Assembly: GCA_903838995.1 (NCBI GenBank)
Contig: CAIMAP010000139.1
Coordinates: 1-43,704, forward strand
DNA: 43,704 bases
Direction: 5' to 3'
Source: an uncultured bacterium
GTDB lineage: Bacteria > Bacteroidota > Bacteroidia > Sphingobacteriales > Sphingobacteriaceae
Made by a program: the position numbers and the translations under genes. Below, piece by piece: positions 28,340-38,552 of the stretch (the first letter of the stretch is position 1; each line of letters begins with the position of its first letter). A model generated the notes under the pieces. The model searched no databases, had not been told where the DNA came from, and worked only from the letters and a program-made list of their open reading frames with translations.

Positions 28340-29869
28340 ATGCAGGAGAAAATTATCATTCTTGATTTTGGTTCACAGTACACCCAATTAATTGCGCGTA
28401 GAGTTAGAGAACTAAATGTTTATTGTGAAATACATCCATTTCACCATGTTCCAGTTTTAGACGAATCAGTAAAAGGAGTTATTCTTTCGGGAAGCCCACA
28501 TTCTGTTCGGGAAGACCAAGCCCCCAATGTCGACTTTCAAGCGATTGCTGCAAATTACCCTGTATTAGGTATTTGTTATGGTGCTCAATTGATCGCACAA
28601 CAATCGGGTGGTGAGGTAATGCCTTCTAAAATTAGAGAATATGGTCGTGCAAATTTACTAGAGGTACATTCTAGTAATAAATTAATGAAAAGTATTCCTG
28701 TTCAATCTCAAGTGTGGATGTCGCATGGAGACACCATTTCGGAAATACCTGTAAATTTTGAAATTATTGCCAGTACAGATTCTGTTAAAATTGCTGCATT
28801 TCAGGTGAGCAATACAAATATTTACGGCATACAATTTCATCCAGAAGTAACGCATTCAACCGACGGCAAACAATTATTACAAAACTTTTTAGTCGATATA
28901 TGTGCTTGCTCACAAAACTGGACACCAGATGCTTTTATTGAAACAACCATTGCCGCATTGAAAAATCAATTAGGCGATGATCAAGTGGTACTTGGCTTGT
29001 CGGGTGGGGTTGATTCATCGGTAGCTGCTATTTTATTACACAAAGCCATTGGTAAAAACTTGCATTGTATTTTTGTCGATAACGGTTTATTACGTAAAAA
29101 TGAATACGAAGAAGTATTAGCTTCTTATCAACACATGGGTTTAAATGTTAAAGGGGTTGATGCCAAAGAATTATTTTATACAGACCTTAAAGGCTTATCT
29201 GATCCGGAACAAAAAAGAAAAGCCATTGGAAAAGTTTTCATCGATGTTTTTGATGCAGAATCACATTTAATTGAAAATGTTAAATGGTTAGGACAAGGAA
29301 CAATTTATCCAGATGTAATAGAATCGGTATCGGTTAAAGGTCCATCGGCAACCATTAAATCGCATCACAATGTGGGGGGCTTACCCGACTTTATGAAATT
29401 AAAAGTAGTTGAACCTTTGAATACTTTATTTAAAGATGAAGTACGAAGAGTTGGAAGAGCTTTGGCCATAGACGATAAAATTTTAAACAGACATCCTTTT
29501 CCTGGGCCTGGTTTAGGCATTCGAATTTTAGGAGAAGTCACCAAAGAAAAAATAGCCATCTTACAACAAGCAGATTATATTTATATTAATCATTTAAAAA
29601 ATGCGGGTTGGTACGATAAAATTTGGCAAGCTGGTGCTATTTTTTTACCAGTTCAATCGGTTGGTGTAATGGGCGATGAAAGAACTTACGAACATGTAGT
29701 TGCCTTAAGAGCCGTGGAGTCTGTTGATGGAATGACGGCAGATTGGTCGCCCATCCCTTATGATTTATTAGCAAAAATTTCGAACGATATCATTAATCAA
29801 GTAAAAGGCGTAAATCGTGTGGTTTATGATATTAGCTCTAAACCCCCTGCAACCATTGAATGGGAATAA
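28340..29869 (+). CDS. guaA: GMP synthase (glutamine-hydrolysing)
   Basis: '[31 protein letters not shown]', '[10 protein letters not shown]', 'QFHPEVTHS', '[12 protein letters not shown]', '[16 protein letters not shown]', C-terminal '[14 protein letters not shown]'; ATG at 28340 preferred over TTG at 28334. Confidence 0.97.
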   Translation: MQEKIIILDFGSQYTQLIARRVRELNVYCEIHPFHHVPVLDESVKGVILSGSPHSVREDQAPNVDFQAIAANYPVLGICYGAQLIAQQSGGEVMPSKIREYGRANLLEVHSSNKLMKSIPVQSQVWMSHGDTISEIPVNFEIIASTDSVKIAAFQVSNTNIYGIQFHPEVTHSTDGKQLLQNFLVDICACSQNWTPDAFIETTIAALKNQLGDDQVVLGLSGGVDSSVAAILLHKAIGKNLHCIFVDNGLLRKNEYEEVLASYQHMGLNVKGVDAKELFYTDLKGLSDPEQKRKAIGKVFIDVFDAESHLIENVKWLGQGTIYPDVIESVSVKGPSATIKSHHNVGGLPDFMKLKVVEPLNTLFKDEVRRVGRALAIDDKILNRHPFPGPGLGIRILGEVTKEKIAILQQADYIYINHLKNAGWYDKIWQAGAIFLPVQSVGVMGDERTYEHVVALRAVESVDGMTADWSPIPYDLLAKISNDIINQVKGVNRVVYDISSKPPATIEWE

Positions 29870-31004
29870 GCACATATTTGTAGCTATTTTATGGCTAAGT
29901 TTTTTTTCTGCTGCTCATGCACAGTCGGAGCATAGCAACTATGAAAAAAATAAAGCAAACATTGCTTTGTTATTACCCTTTCAATTTCAACAAATAGATC
30001 CTGCTGCAAACTTGCTGCAAAAAGATTTTGACAATGCTAATTTTGCCATTGATTATTATCGTGGATTTATATTAGGGTTAGATTCCTTAGCCAGCTTGGG
30101 TTATGGAACAAACCTGAATTTATTTGATACAGAAAACGATTCATTGGCCATTGAAAATATTTGTAAAACCAATGCCTTGCAAAATGCAGATTTCATTTTT
30201 GGTCCATTTTACCCTAAAGAATTAGCGATAATCAATGCTTTTTCAAAAAAAAATAATAAAATAATAATCTCTCCAATTTCTCCGCTACCTGTTGATATTT
30301 TGAAAAACAAAAACATCATCATGTTAAATAATACCTTAGAATCACATGCCATGCAAATGGCGGCATTTGCGGTAAATCATTTACAGTTAAAAAAATATTT
30401 AGTAGTTAGGAGCGGATTATTAGCAGAATCGAGGTATTCAAAGACTTTCTCAACTGCAATAGATTCAATAGCTAAAGGCATTAACAAAAAAGAAATCATA
30501 GTTGCTAAAGCGGGTTTAAAAACCATTGAAGCAAATCTATCTAAATACGAAGAAAATTATATTTTAGTGCCCAATGCCGATCAAGCATTTGCGATTACCT
30601 TATTCAAACAGCTCGAAGAGTATAAAAATAATTATGCTATTACTTTGTTGGTACACCCTAAATGGATTGATTTTCAAACCATAGAACCTACATTGTTGCA
30701 AAAGTATAAGGTTATTTTAACGACGGCTTATTTTGTAGACTATAACCTTCCCGCGGTGAGTATTTTTGTGAAAAAATTTAGAGACACCTTTTTTACAGAA
30801 CCACAGGAGATGGCATTCAAAGGCTTCGATCAAGCGATGTATTTACTGCCATTGATGCAGAAAATAAAAGAAAATAATGCATTGCCAGCTTATCAAGGAT
30901 TGGCGAGTAAATTTAATTTACAAGATCAAAACGGATTAGGTTTAAAAAATACGGCCATTCATATTTTGCAATACTGCGAAAATGATTTATACCCCATCAA
31001 ATGA
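29856..31004 (+). CDS. Periplasmic-binding-protein-like (type 1 PBP fold, ABC substrate-binding-like) protein, no LysM domain seen
   Basis: Signal peptide if started at TTG 29856 ('[22 protein letters not shown]'); 'IALLLPFQF...[31 protein letters not shown]...[33 protein letters not shown]...' pattern; last bases overlap the next ATG (ATGA). Confidence 0.75.
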   Translation: MNGNKHIFVAILWLSFFSAAHAQSEHSNYEKNKANIALLLPFQFQQIDPAANLLQKDFDNANFAIDYYRGFILGLDSLASLGYGTNLNLFDTENDSLAIENICKTNALQNADFIFGPFYPKELAIINAFSKKNNKIIISPISPLPVDILKNKNIIMLNNTLESHAMQMAAFAVNHLQLKKYLVVRSGLLAESRYSKTFSTAIDSIAKGINKKEIIVAKAGLKTIEANLSKYEENYILVPNADQAFAITLFKQLEEYKNNYAITLLVHPKWIDFQTIEPTLLQKYKVILTTAYFVDYNLPAVSIFVKKFRDTFFTEPQEMAFKGFDQAMYLLPLMQKIKENNALPAYQGLASKFNLQDQNGLGLKNTAIHILQYCENDLYPIK

Positions 31005-32149
31005 TAGTTGAAAATAGACTGCGAATTTTTAATGCTTTTTTAACTGAATTTCCAAAAGATCGACCTGTTACAAAATACTTGCCCGAATATTTCAAGCGTA
31101 ACAAGCAAATGGGCTCGCGAGATCGAAAAAATTTATCTAAAGCAATATATTCCTATTTTAGATTGGGTAATTGCTTAGCGGGCCTTAAATCGGACGAAAG
31201 TCTTTTTGTAGCTTTGTTTCTTACTGCTAATAGCCCAGACGATATGCTGGCTTATTTTAAGCCTGCCTATCAAGAAAGAATTACAGATAGCCTATCCGAA
31301 AAAGCTACCTATTTAGCTTCGTTATTTCCCGAATTTAATTTAAACGACATTTTTCCGTTTACTGCACATCTTTCTGCTTCGATAGATCAAACGCTTTTTA
31401 TCAATTCGCAATTAATACAACCCGATTTATTTATTAGAGTAATTAAAGGAGCGGAGCAAAAATTGGCAGCCTATTTAAACGAAGCACAAATACCTTTTGA
31501 AAAAAAGGAATGGTGTTATCGATTGCCCAATGCTGCAAAATTATTGAATACAGAATATTTGTATGAGGTTCAAGATCAATCATCGCAATACACAGCCAAT
31601 TATTTTCAACCAAAGCCAAAACAAATGTGGTGGGATTGTTGTGCCGCAAGTGGCGGCAAAAGCTTATTGTTACATGCTTTGGAGCCTAGTGTTTATATTT
31701 TAGCTTCCGATAATAGGGCATCTAGCTTACTGAATCTGGAAGTTAGGTTTAAGCAAGCAGGCATTACGCAATTTCGACGAAGAGAGATAGACTTATTAGC
31801 AGAAATTAATTCGATTGAAAAAGATAGTATGGATGGTATTATTTTAGATGCGCCATGTTCTGGTTCGGGCACCTGGTCTAGAACACCAGAAATGTTGAGT
31901 CAATTTAAAGAATCGCAATTAGAGAAATTTATTTATTTGCAGAGAACCATTGCCGAAAATGCTTCTCAATTTTTGAAACCTGGTTGCCCATTGGTTTACA
32001 TTACCTGTTCCGTTTTTAAAGAAGAAAACGAAGATGCGGTTGACTATTTTTTAGCAAATTTGCCTTTAAAATTAGAAAAGATGGAATTGATTAAAGGTTA
32101 TGAAAGCAAGGCCGACACGATGTTTGTGGCCCGCTTCATAAAGTATTAA
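31001..32149 (+). CDS. RsmB/NOP family SAM-dependent RNA (cytosine-5) methyltransferase
   Basis: 'QSSQYTANYF', 'WDCCAASGGKSLLLH', 'ILDAPCSGSGTWSRTPE', 'YITCSVFKEENED' (motifs IV and VI with catalytic cysteines). Confidence 0.9.
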   Translation: MIVENRLRIFNAFLTEFPKDRPVTKYLPEYFKRNKQMGSRDRKNLSKAIYSYFRLGNCLAGLKSDESLFVALFLTANSPDDMLAYFKPAYQERITDSLSEKATYLASLFPEFNLNDIFPFTAHLSASIDQTLFINSQLIQPDLFIRVIKGAEQKLAAYLNEAQIPFEKKEWCYRLPNAAKLLNTEYLYEVQDQSSQYTANYFQPKPKQMWWDCCAASGGKSLLLHALEPSVYILASDNRASSLLNLEVRFKQAGITQFRRREIDLLAEINSIEKDSMDGIILDAPCSGSGTWSRTPEMLSQFKESQLEKFIYLQRTIAENASQFLKPGCPLVYITCSVFKEENEDAVDYFLANLPLKLEKMELIKGYESKADTMFVARFIKY

Positions 32150-32853
32150 GCCATATTATGGTACACCTCGTTTACATCATCATCCTCGTCCATTTTATCA
32201 ATTAGTTTATCGATTTCTGCTCGCTGTTCATCGGTGACTTCAACGGTGCTCAATGGGAATCTTTGTAATTCAGAACTGATAATATTAATTCCTTTTTCTT
32301 CTAACACTTTTTGCATCGATCCAAATTCTTCAAAAGCAGTATAGATAACTATTTCGTTTTCATCTAACTCAATTTCTTCGGCACCGTAATCGATAAATTC
32401 TAATTCCATTTCATCGGGATCCAAACCTTCGGCACTAATTCTAAAAACGGCTTTACGTTCGAAAACAAAATTTAAAGAACCCGAAGTACCTAAGCTGCCA
32501 TTAAATTTGGTGAAATAACTTCTTACATTGGCAACCGTTCTGTTAATATTGTCGGTTGAAGTTTCTACTAAGATAGCTACACCATGGGGTGCATAGCCTT
32601 CGTATACAATTTCTTCGTAATCTTTTTCGTCTTTTGATGACGCGCGTTTTATAGCAGACTCTATTCGGTCTTTTGGCATATTTGCGCCTTTACCATTTTG
32701 AATAACTACACGAAGGCGAGCATTGGTTTCGGGGTTTGGGCCACCGGCCTTTACAGCCATAACAATGTCTTTGCCAATGCGGGTAAATGTTTTAGCCATT
32801 TTACCCCAACGTTTCATTTTGCGTTCTTTACGAAATTCGAATGCTCTTCCCAT
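32146..32853 (-). CDS. YebC/PmpR family DNA-binding/translation-associated protein
   Basis: 'MGRAFEFRKERKMKRWGKMAKTFTRIGKDIVMAVKAGGPNPETNARLRVVIQNGKGANMPKDRIESAIKRA', 'GYAPHGVAILVETSTDNINRTVANVR'. Confidence 0.95.
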   Translation of the reverse strand: MGRAFEFRKERKMKRWGKMAKTFTRIGKDIVMAVKAGGPNPETNARLRVVIQNGKGANMPKDRIESAIKRASSKDEKDYEEIVYEGYAPHGVAILVETSTDNINRTVANVRSYFTKFNGSLGTSGSLNFVFERKAVFRISAEGLDPDEMELEFIDYGAEEIELDENEIVIYTAFEEFGSMQKVLEEKGINIISSELQRFPLSTVEVTDEQRAEIDKLIDKMDEDDDVNEVYHNMA

Positions 32854-32931
32854 ACTATTTTTTCAAATGATGTACGAAGGTATAGAAAATTTAAAATTTC
32901 TACAAAAAATTAACCTTCCTAATAAATGCAA

Positions 32932-33516
32932 TTATAAACCTGTATTGTGTCTGAAAAGCTTAATGGCTATTGCTAGCAAGATGATTCCAAATGCTTTTCT
33001 TAAAATATTTAAACCTGTTTTGCCAAGCAGATTTTCGAGTCTTAAAGTGTTTTTTAATACGGCGTAAACAAAAATCATATTAATAATAATTCCAAAAATA
33101 ATGTTTTGTGTTTCGTATTCACTTTTTAATGACAATAGGGTAGTCATGGTGCCAGCACCAGCAATTATTGGAAAGGCTAAAGGCACAATGGAAACAGAAT
33201 CGGGAATTTCATCTTTGAAAAAATTTGCACCCAATACCATTTCTAGTGCAATAATAAAAATAACCAAAGAGCCAGCAATGGCAAATGATTTTACATCTAA
33301 GCCAATAACAGCAAGTAATTGCTCTCCTAAGAATAAAAATAAAATCATTAAAATTAAAGCAACCATCGATGCCTTTTCGGATTGAATATGACCAGCTTTT
33401 TTGCGCAATTGAATGATAATGGGAATGGCACCAACAATATCAATAATGGCAAATAAAATCATGGTGACAGAAATGATCTCTTTGAAGTTGAAATAATGTA
33501 AGATGGCGTTTTTCAT
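32932..33516 (-). CDS. MarC family integral membrane protein
   Basis: 'LFAIIDIVGAIPIIIQLRKKAG', 'DSVSIVPLAFPIIAGAGTMTTLLSL', multiple TM segments. Confidence 0.88.
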   Translation of the reverse strand: MKNAILHYFNFKEIISVTMILFAIIDIVGAIPIIIQLRKKAGHIQSEKASMVALILMILFLFLGEQLLAVIGLDVKSFAIAGSLVIFIIALEMVLGANFFKDEIPDSVSIVPLAFPIIAGAGTMTTLLSLKSEYETQNIIFGIIINMIFVYAVLKNTLRLENLLGKTGLNILRKAFGIILLAIAIKLFRHNTGL

Positions 33517-33529
33517 ATTATTTAATTTA

Positions 33530-33575
33530 AAAAAAGCCAGTATTCAAAAATAAAAATACTGGCTCTTTGTAATAT
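33530..33575 (-). terminator. Rho-independent terminator downstream of the amino acid permease
   Basis: On minus strand AGCCAGTATT...AATACTGGCTTTTTTTT; 14 nt past the permease stop. Confidence 0.8.
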
Positions 33576-33588
33576 TTAATGTTGTTAT

Positions 33589-35040
33589 TTATTTTTCTGA
33601 ATTACGAATTTTACTATGGTTTTTACTATAAGTATAATAAATAATAATCCCTAAAACCATCCACAATGCAGCTACTTTTAAGGTAGTATAATCTAATGCA
33701 ACTATCATTCCGCCACATATGATGATACCTAAAATAGGAACTAATGGCACCAATGGTGTTCTAAATGGTCGCTCTAAATCAGGGCTCTTTACTCTTAAAA
33801 TCCAGATGCCTGCACTTACCAATACGAATGCCAATAAAGTTCCGAACGAAGTTAAATCGCCTGCAACACTACCGGGTACAAATGCGGCAAATAAGCCTAC
33901 TAAAATAAATAAGATCATATTGCTTTTGTGTGGTGTGCTGTATTTTGGATGTAATTCCGAAAAAACTTTTGGTAATAAACCATCTTTAGACATGGTATAA
34001 AATACACGAGATTGTCCTAATAACATTACTAAAATAACAGAAGAAAATCCTGCTAATATGGCGATGGTTACGCCTGTTGCTAACCAACTATAACCACTCA
34101 TATAAGTAGATATAACATAGGCAACAGATGCTTCTTTTCCTTTTGCTGGATCAGCAAATTCGCTCCAATTGGCAACACCTGTTAAAACATGTGAAAACAA
34201 AATATAAAGAATAGTGCAAATAACTAATGATCCTAAAATTCCAATGGGCATATCTCTTTTTGGATTTTTTGCTTCTTGTGCTGCAGTGGAAACCGCATCA
34301 AAACCAATGAATGCAAAAAATACAATCGCTGCGCCACCTAATACGCCGCCCCATCCCCATTTGAAAAATCCTTCGTGACCAGGAGTTCCTTCAGGAATCA
34401 TAAATGGTGTATGGTTTTCTGGTTTAATAAACTGCCAACCTAATACAATAAATAATAATACGATGGCAACTTTAATAAATACAATAATGCCATTGAGCTT
34501 AGCAGATTCTTGCGTACCTCTAATCAATACCATTGTTAATACCAATAATATAACTAGCGCAGGTAAATTAATAAAACCAGACACGCCATTTAAAGATTCA
34601 AAAGGAGAATGTGACCATTGATAGGGTATGGCACCACCCAATAATTTATTTAAATATTCGCTCCAAGCAATAGAAACGGTTGCCGCACCAAGTGCATATT
34701 CCATAATTAAAGCCCAGCCTATAATCCAAGCAATTAATTCGCCCATGGTGGTATAAGCATAAGTATAAGCGCTTCCTGCAATTGGAATCATGGCAGCAAA
34801 TTCTGCATAACACAAACCAGCAAATGCGCAACCTACGGCAGCCACAATAAACGATAATGTTACAGCAGCGCCTGCGGCTTCACCGGCAGCAGCAGCAGTT
34901 CTAACAAATAAACCTGCGCCAATAATTGCGCCAATTCCTAATGCAATTAGGTTCCAACTACCTAGCGTTCGCTTAAGGCTACCTTCGCCAGTTGCATTGG
35001 CTTCTTTTAATAAATTCTCTATTGATTTAGTATATTTCAT
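33589..35040 (-). CDS. APC family amino acid permease (cationic amino acid transporter-like)
   Basis: 'LKRTLGSWNLIALGIGAIIGAGLFVRTAAAAGEAAGAAVTLSFIVAAVGCAFAGLCYAEFAAMIPIAGSAYTYAYTTMGELIAWIIGWALIMEYALGA'. Confidence 0.92.
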   Translation of the reverse strand: MKYTKSIENLLKEANATGEGSLKRTLGSWNLIALGIGAIIGAGLFVRTAAAAGEAAGAAVTLSFIVAAVGCAFAGLCYAEFAAMIPIAGSAYTYAYTTMGELIAWIIGWALIMEYALGAATVSIAWSEYLNKLLGGAIPYQWSHSPFESLNGVSGFINLPALVILLVLTMVLIRGTQESAKLNGIIVFIKVAIVLLFIVLGWQFIKPENHTPFMIPEGTPGHEGFFKWGWGGVLGGAAIVFFAFIGFDAVSTAAQEAKNPKRDMPIGILGSLVICTILYILFSHVLTGVANWSEFADPAKGKEASVAYVISTYMSGYSWLATGVTIAILAGFSSVILVMLLGQSRVFYTMSKDGLLPKVFSELHPKYSTPHKSNMILFILVGLFAAFVPGSVAGDLTSFGTLLAFVLVSAGIWILRVKSPDLERPFRTPLVPLVPILGIIICGGMIVALDYTTLKVAALWMVLGIIIYYTYSKNHSKIRNSEK

Positions 35041-35124
35041 AAAGATTGAATGGATCTATTTTCAAACTTAATTAATTTTAAGCAAAAAACATAGCTTAAA
35101 TAGCATTTTTATTGGCTTAATAAC

Positions 35125-35160
35125 AAAAAAAAAGAGCGCTTTTGGGCGCTCCTTTTTTTA
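35125..35160 (-). terminator. Hairpin terminator downstream of the membrane pyrophosphatase (A/T tracts on both sides, possibly bidirectional)
   Basis: AAAAAAAAAGAGCGCTTTTGGGCGCTCCTTTTTTTA. Confidence 0.8.
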
Positions 35161-35174
35161 TATCTTCTAAAAGA

Positions 35175-37631
35175 TTATTTTTCCTCGTTTGTTGATTTAC
35201 TTGCTTCGGTTTTAGCACTGCAATTAGCTTTGTCTTTACAATTTGCTTTGTCTTTACAATTAGCTTTGTCTTTACAAGCTTCCGAACTTCCGCTGCATTC
35301 CGACATATTAATGCCTTTATGGGCTTCTATCATTTTGATGCAAGCTGCTTTTTGTTCTGGTGTGCATTTCATGCTATCGCAATAAGCGGCACATGCTTCA
35401 GGAGTCATGCTCATGCATTTAGTTAAATCGCAATTACCCATATCAACAGAATCCATGCCTGCACACATTTCTGTTTGTGCATGACAATTCATTTCCTTGC
35501 TTTCTGCATTAACTACTGCAATATAAGGTGCGATTACTAATGAAACAATCGACATTAATTTAATTAAAATATTCATCGATGGTCCAGAAGTATCTTTGAA
35601 TGGATCACCTACGGTATCACCAGTAACAGATGCTTTATGTGGTTCTGATTTTTTGTAATACATTTCGCCATTAATCATCACACCTTTTTCGAAAGATTTT
35701 TTAGCGTTATCCCAAGCACCACCAGCATTTGATTGGAAGATTCCCATCAATACACCAGAAACAGTTACACCTGCTAATAAACCACCTAATACCTCAGGGC
35801 CAAAAATAAAACCAACAAGAATAGGAGTGATCAAAGCAATGGCACCTGGCATCATCATTTCGCGGATAGATGCTTTGGTAGAAATAGCTACACATTTTTC
35901 GTATTCAGGTTTTGCTTTGTATTCCATAATTCCAGGAATTTCTCTAAACTGACGACGCACTTCTTGAACCATATCCATGGCTGCTTTACCAACTGCTTGA
36001 ATACACAATGCAGAGAAAATAAATGGAATCATTCCACCTACAAATAAACCAGCTAATACATTTGCTTTGTAAATATCAATAGCATCAATTCCAGCAATAC
36101 CAACAAATGCTGCAAATAAAGCCAATGAAGTTAATGCTGCAGAAGCAATGGCAAAACCTTTACCAGTTGCTGCAGTTGTGTTTCCTACGGCATCTAAATT
36201 GTCTGTACGCTCACGCACTTCGGGAGGTAATTGACTCATCTCTGCAATACCACCTGCATTATCTGCAATTGGTCCAAATGCATCGATCGCTAATTGCATA
36301 GCTGTAGTAGCCATCATACCTGCAGCAGCAATGGCTACGCCATATAAACCTGCGAAATAATACGAAGCCATGATACCAGCAGCCAATGTTAAAATTGGAA
36401 TAACAGTTGATTTCATTCCTACAGATAAACCACCAATTATATTAGTAGCATGACCAGTAGATGATTGTTGAATGATAGACATAACAGGCGCTTTGCCCAT
36501 TGCAGTATAATATTCTGTAACAATACTCATGATGGCACCAACTAAAGTTCCAACAACAATTGCATAGAATACATTTAATTTTGTAAACTGATAACCTCTT
36601 AAGCTTAATGTTTCTGGTAACATCCAATTAACAATAAAATAAGAAGCAGCAACGGTCAATAACATAGAAGACCAGTTACCAATATTTAATGCATTTTGTA
36701 CACTCGATTTTTCATCTTTAATAGTTACAAACCAAGTTCCAACAATTGAAAATAAAATACCTAATCCACAAATTACCATGGGTAATAAAATAGGAGACAT
36801 GCCATTAAAATTATCGCTACTTGCGTTAATTTCTTGACCTAACACCATTGTTGCTAAAATAGTAGCTACATAAGATCCGAATAAATCGGCACCCATACCT
36901 GCTACGTCACCTACGTTATCACCTACGTTATCTGCAATAGTTGCAGGGTTACGTACGTCATCTTCTGGAATTCCAGCTTCTACTTTACCAACTAGATCGG
37001 CACCTACATCGGCAGCTTTAGTATAAATACCACCACCCACACGCGCAAATAATGCAATAGACTCCGCACCTAAAGAAAAACCTGTTAGTACTTCGATTGC
37101 TGTGGTAACAGTGTTTGCGCCTAAATCAGCAAAGATGCTTAAGAAAGCGATAAACAAACCGCCTAATCCTAATATAGCTAAACCAGCAACACCTAAGCCC
37201 ATTACAGTACCACCGGTAAATGAAACTTTTAAAGCTTGTTTTAAACTAGTACGAGCAGCTTGTGTGGTACGAACATTCGCTTTAGTCGCTACTTTCATAC
37301 CAATATAACCAGCGGTAGCCGAAAATACAGCACCGATAATAAACGAGATAGAGATAATCCAGCTAGAATGAATGGCTTTGCCATTTACTTCGTGGATTGT
37401 TCCAGAATAAGCCAATAATGCTGCTGCAAAAACAACAAAAATGCTCAATACTTTCCATTCTGCTTTTAAGAAAGCCATTGCGCCATCTGCAATATAACCA
37501 GCTAATTCGGTCATTTTTGCATCGCCAGCTTCTTGTTTAGAGACCCATGCGCTTTTGATAGCCATTACAATAAGGCCAATAATGCCTAATGCAGGAATAA
37601 AATAAATTAAATTGCTTTGTAAAAAATCCAT
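35175..37631 (-). CDS. hppA: Membrane-bound ion-translocating pyrophosphatase with C-terminal Cys-rich extension
   Basis: '[47 protein letters not shown]', '[57 protein letters not shown]', '[35 protein letters not shown]'; tail of about 109 aa after the last TM. Confidence 0.96.
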   Translation of the reverse strand: MDFLQSNLIYFIPALGIIGLIVMAIKSAWVSKQEAGDAKMTELAGYIADGAMAFLKAEWKVLSIFVVFAAALLAYSGTIHEVNGKAIHSSWIISISFIIGAVFSATAGYIGMKVATKANVRTTQAARTSLKQALKVSFTGGTVMGLGVAGLAILGLGGLFIAFLSIFADLGANTVTTAIEVLTGFSLGAESIALFARVGGGIYTKAADVGADLVGKVEAGIPEDDVRNPATIADNVGDNVGDVAGMGADLFGSYVATILATMVLGQEINASSDNFNGMSPILLPMVICGLGILFSIVGTWFVTIKDEKSSVQNALNIGNWSSMLLTVAASYFIVNWMLPETLSLRGYQFTKLNVFYAIVVGTLVGAIMSIVTEYYTAMGKAPVMSIIQQSSTGHATNIIGGLSVGMKSTVIPILTLAAGIMASYYFAGLYGVAIAAAGMMATTAMQLAIDAFGPIADNAGGIAEMSQLPPEVRERTDNLDAVGNTTAATGKGFAIASAALTSLALFAAFVGIAGIDAIDIYKANVLAGLFVGGMIPFIFSALCIQAVGKAAMDMVQEVRRQFREIPGIMEYKAKPEYEKCVAISTKASIREMMMPGAIALITPILVGFIFGPEVLGGLLAGVTVSGVLMGIFQSNAGGAWDNAKKSFEKGVMINGEMYYKKSEPHKASVTGDTVGDPFKDTSGPSMNILIKLMSIVSLVIAPYIAVVNAESKEMNCHAQTEMCAGMDSVDMGNCDLTKCMSMTPEACAAYCDSMKCTPEQKAACIKMIEAHKGINMSECSGSSEACKDKANCKDKANCKDKANCSAKTEASKSTNEEK
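35221..35274 (-). repeat. Three tandem copies of an 18-bp unit encoding KDKANC within the hppA tail
   Basis: Plus strand CAATTAGCTTTGTCTTTA / CAATTTGCTTTGTCTTTA / CAATTAGCTTTGTCTTTA (one mismatch in the middle copy). Confidence 0.9.
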
Positions 37632-37674
37632 AAGGTTTTTTTGATTTATGTTAAAATTAAAAATTCAAGGATTG

Positions 37675-37705
37675 CAAAAATACGCCCTTTAGCCGAATAA
37701 TCAAA
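37675..37705 (-). promoter_or_regulatory. Bacteroidota-type promoter for hppA
   Basis: On minus strand TTTG (37705-37702), 19-nt spacer, TATTTTTG (37682-37675). Confidence 0.6.
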
Positions 37706-37911
37706 CCTTATGGGTTCTAATTGTTCAATATGAGCTATATAATTTGCATAATTTGCTTTAAATCAAATGCTTATAAAGCCATTAATTTAAAAAATACAGC
37801 AAATAAACCGGCTAAATAGGTCTTAGCCAAAGTTTCTATGGGTGATAGGGTGATTTTAAGATTGATCAGTGTTTCAAATCGGCCTTATTGAACCATATTA
37901 GATTTTCAGCA

Positions 37912-38550
37912 CTATTTTAATTTGTTTTTAAATGCTTTTTGAAACTTTTCAACTTTAGGTCTGATCACAAATTGGCAATAAGGTTGGTTGCCGTTTTGGT
38001 TGAAATAATTTTGATGATAATTTTCTGCTTCGTAGAAAACTTCCGCCGGCACAATGGTGGTTACAATTTCATTTTCGAAAGCGCCTGATTTTTGCAATTC
38101 ATTTTTATAAAATTCGGCTGTTGATTGTTGTTCTGCAGAATGATAAAAAATAACCGAACGGTATTGTGTACCCACATCACCGCCTTGTTTATTTAAAGTG
38201 GTTGGGTCATGACTTTCCCAAAATGCTTGCAATAAAGTTTTATATGTTACTTTTTTGGGATCAAAAATAATTTGACAAACTTCTGCATGGCCGGTGGCTC
38301 CGGTGCAAACTTCTTCGTAAGTTGGGTTTGCGCTTGTGCCTCCTTCGTAGCCAGATTTCAGGGAAACTACACCTTCAATTTGCTGAAAAATGGCTTCTAC
38401 ACACCAAAAACAGCCAGCTCCAAAGGTAGCGGTGTCGGTCATTTGCGGGTTTTCGATTTCTTGGTTCATGGCAATTTTTTTTGCATTCGTTGGAACAGAT
38501 GTACATCCCAAAATAACCGTTAACAATACAATTGGGAGAATTATTTTCAT
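37912..38550 (-). CDS. msrA: Peptide-methionine (S)-S-oxide reductase, predicted lipoprotein
   Basis: 'TATFGAGCFWCVEAIFQQIEGVVSLKSGYEGG', 'GHAEVCQIIFDP', 'ESHDPTTLNKQGGDVGTQYRSVIFYH'; N-terminal lipobox 'LTVILGC'. Confidence 0.93.
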   Translation of the reverse strand: MKIILPIVLLTVILGCTSVPTNAKKIAMNQEIENPQMTDTATFGAGCFWCVEAIFQQIEGVVSLKSGYEGGTSANPTYEEVCTGATGHAEVCQIIFDPKKVTYKTLLQAFWESHDPTTLNKQGGDVGTQYRSVIFYHSAEQQSTAEFYKNELQKSGAFENEIVTTIVPAEVFYEAENYHQNYFNQNGNQPYCQFVIRPKVEKFQKAFKNKLK

Positions 38551-38552
38551 TT

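Noticed and set aside
25141-29869. PurF-like, dCMP deaminase and guaA considered as a nucleotide-depletion defence island
   Set aside because: dCMP deaminase and GuaA look like standard metabolic enzymes, the genes have separate promoters or are interrupted by a convergent LysE gene, and no sensor or effector partner is present.
32698-33385. Plus-strand ORFs (71, 114 and 94 aa) over the yebC/marC region
   Set aside because: Overlap well-supported minus-strand genes; read as shadow ORFs.
35125-35160. Hairpin GAGCGC...GCGCTC considered as a repetitive element or att site
   Set aside because: Flanking A and T tracts and position just after hppA fit a standard intrinsic terminator.
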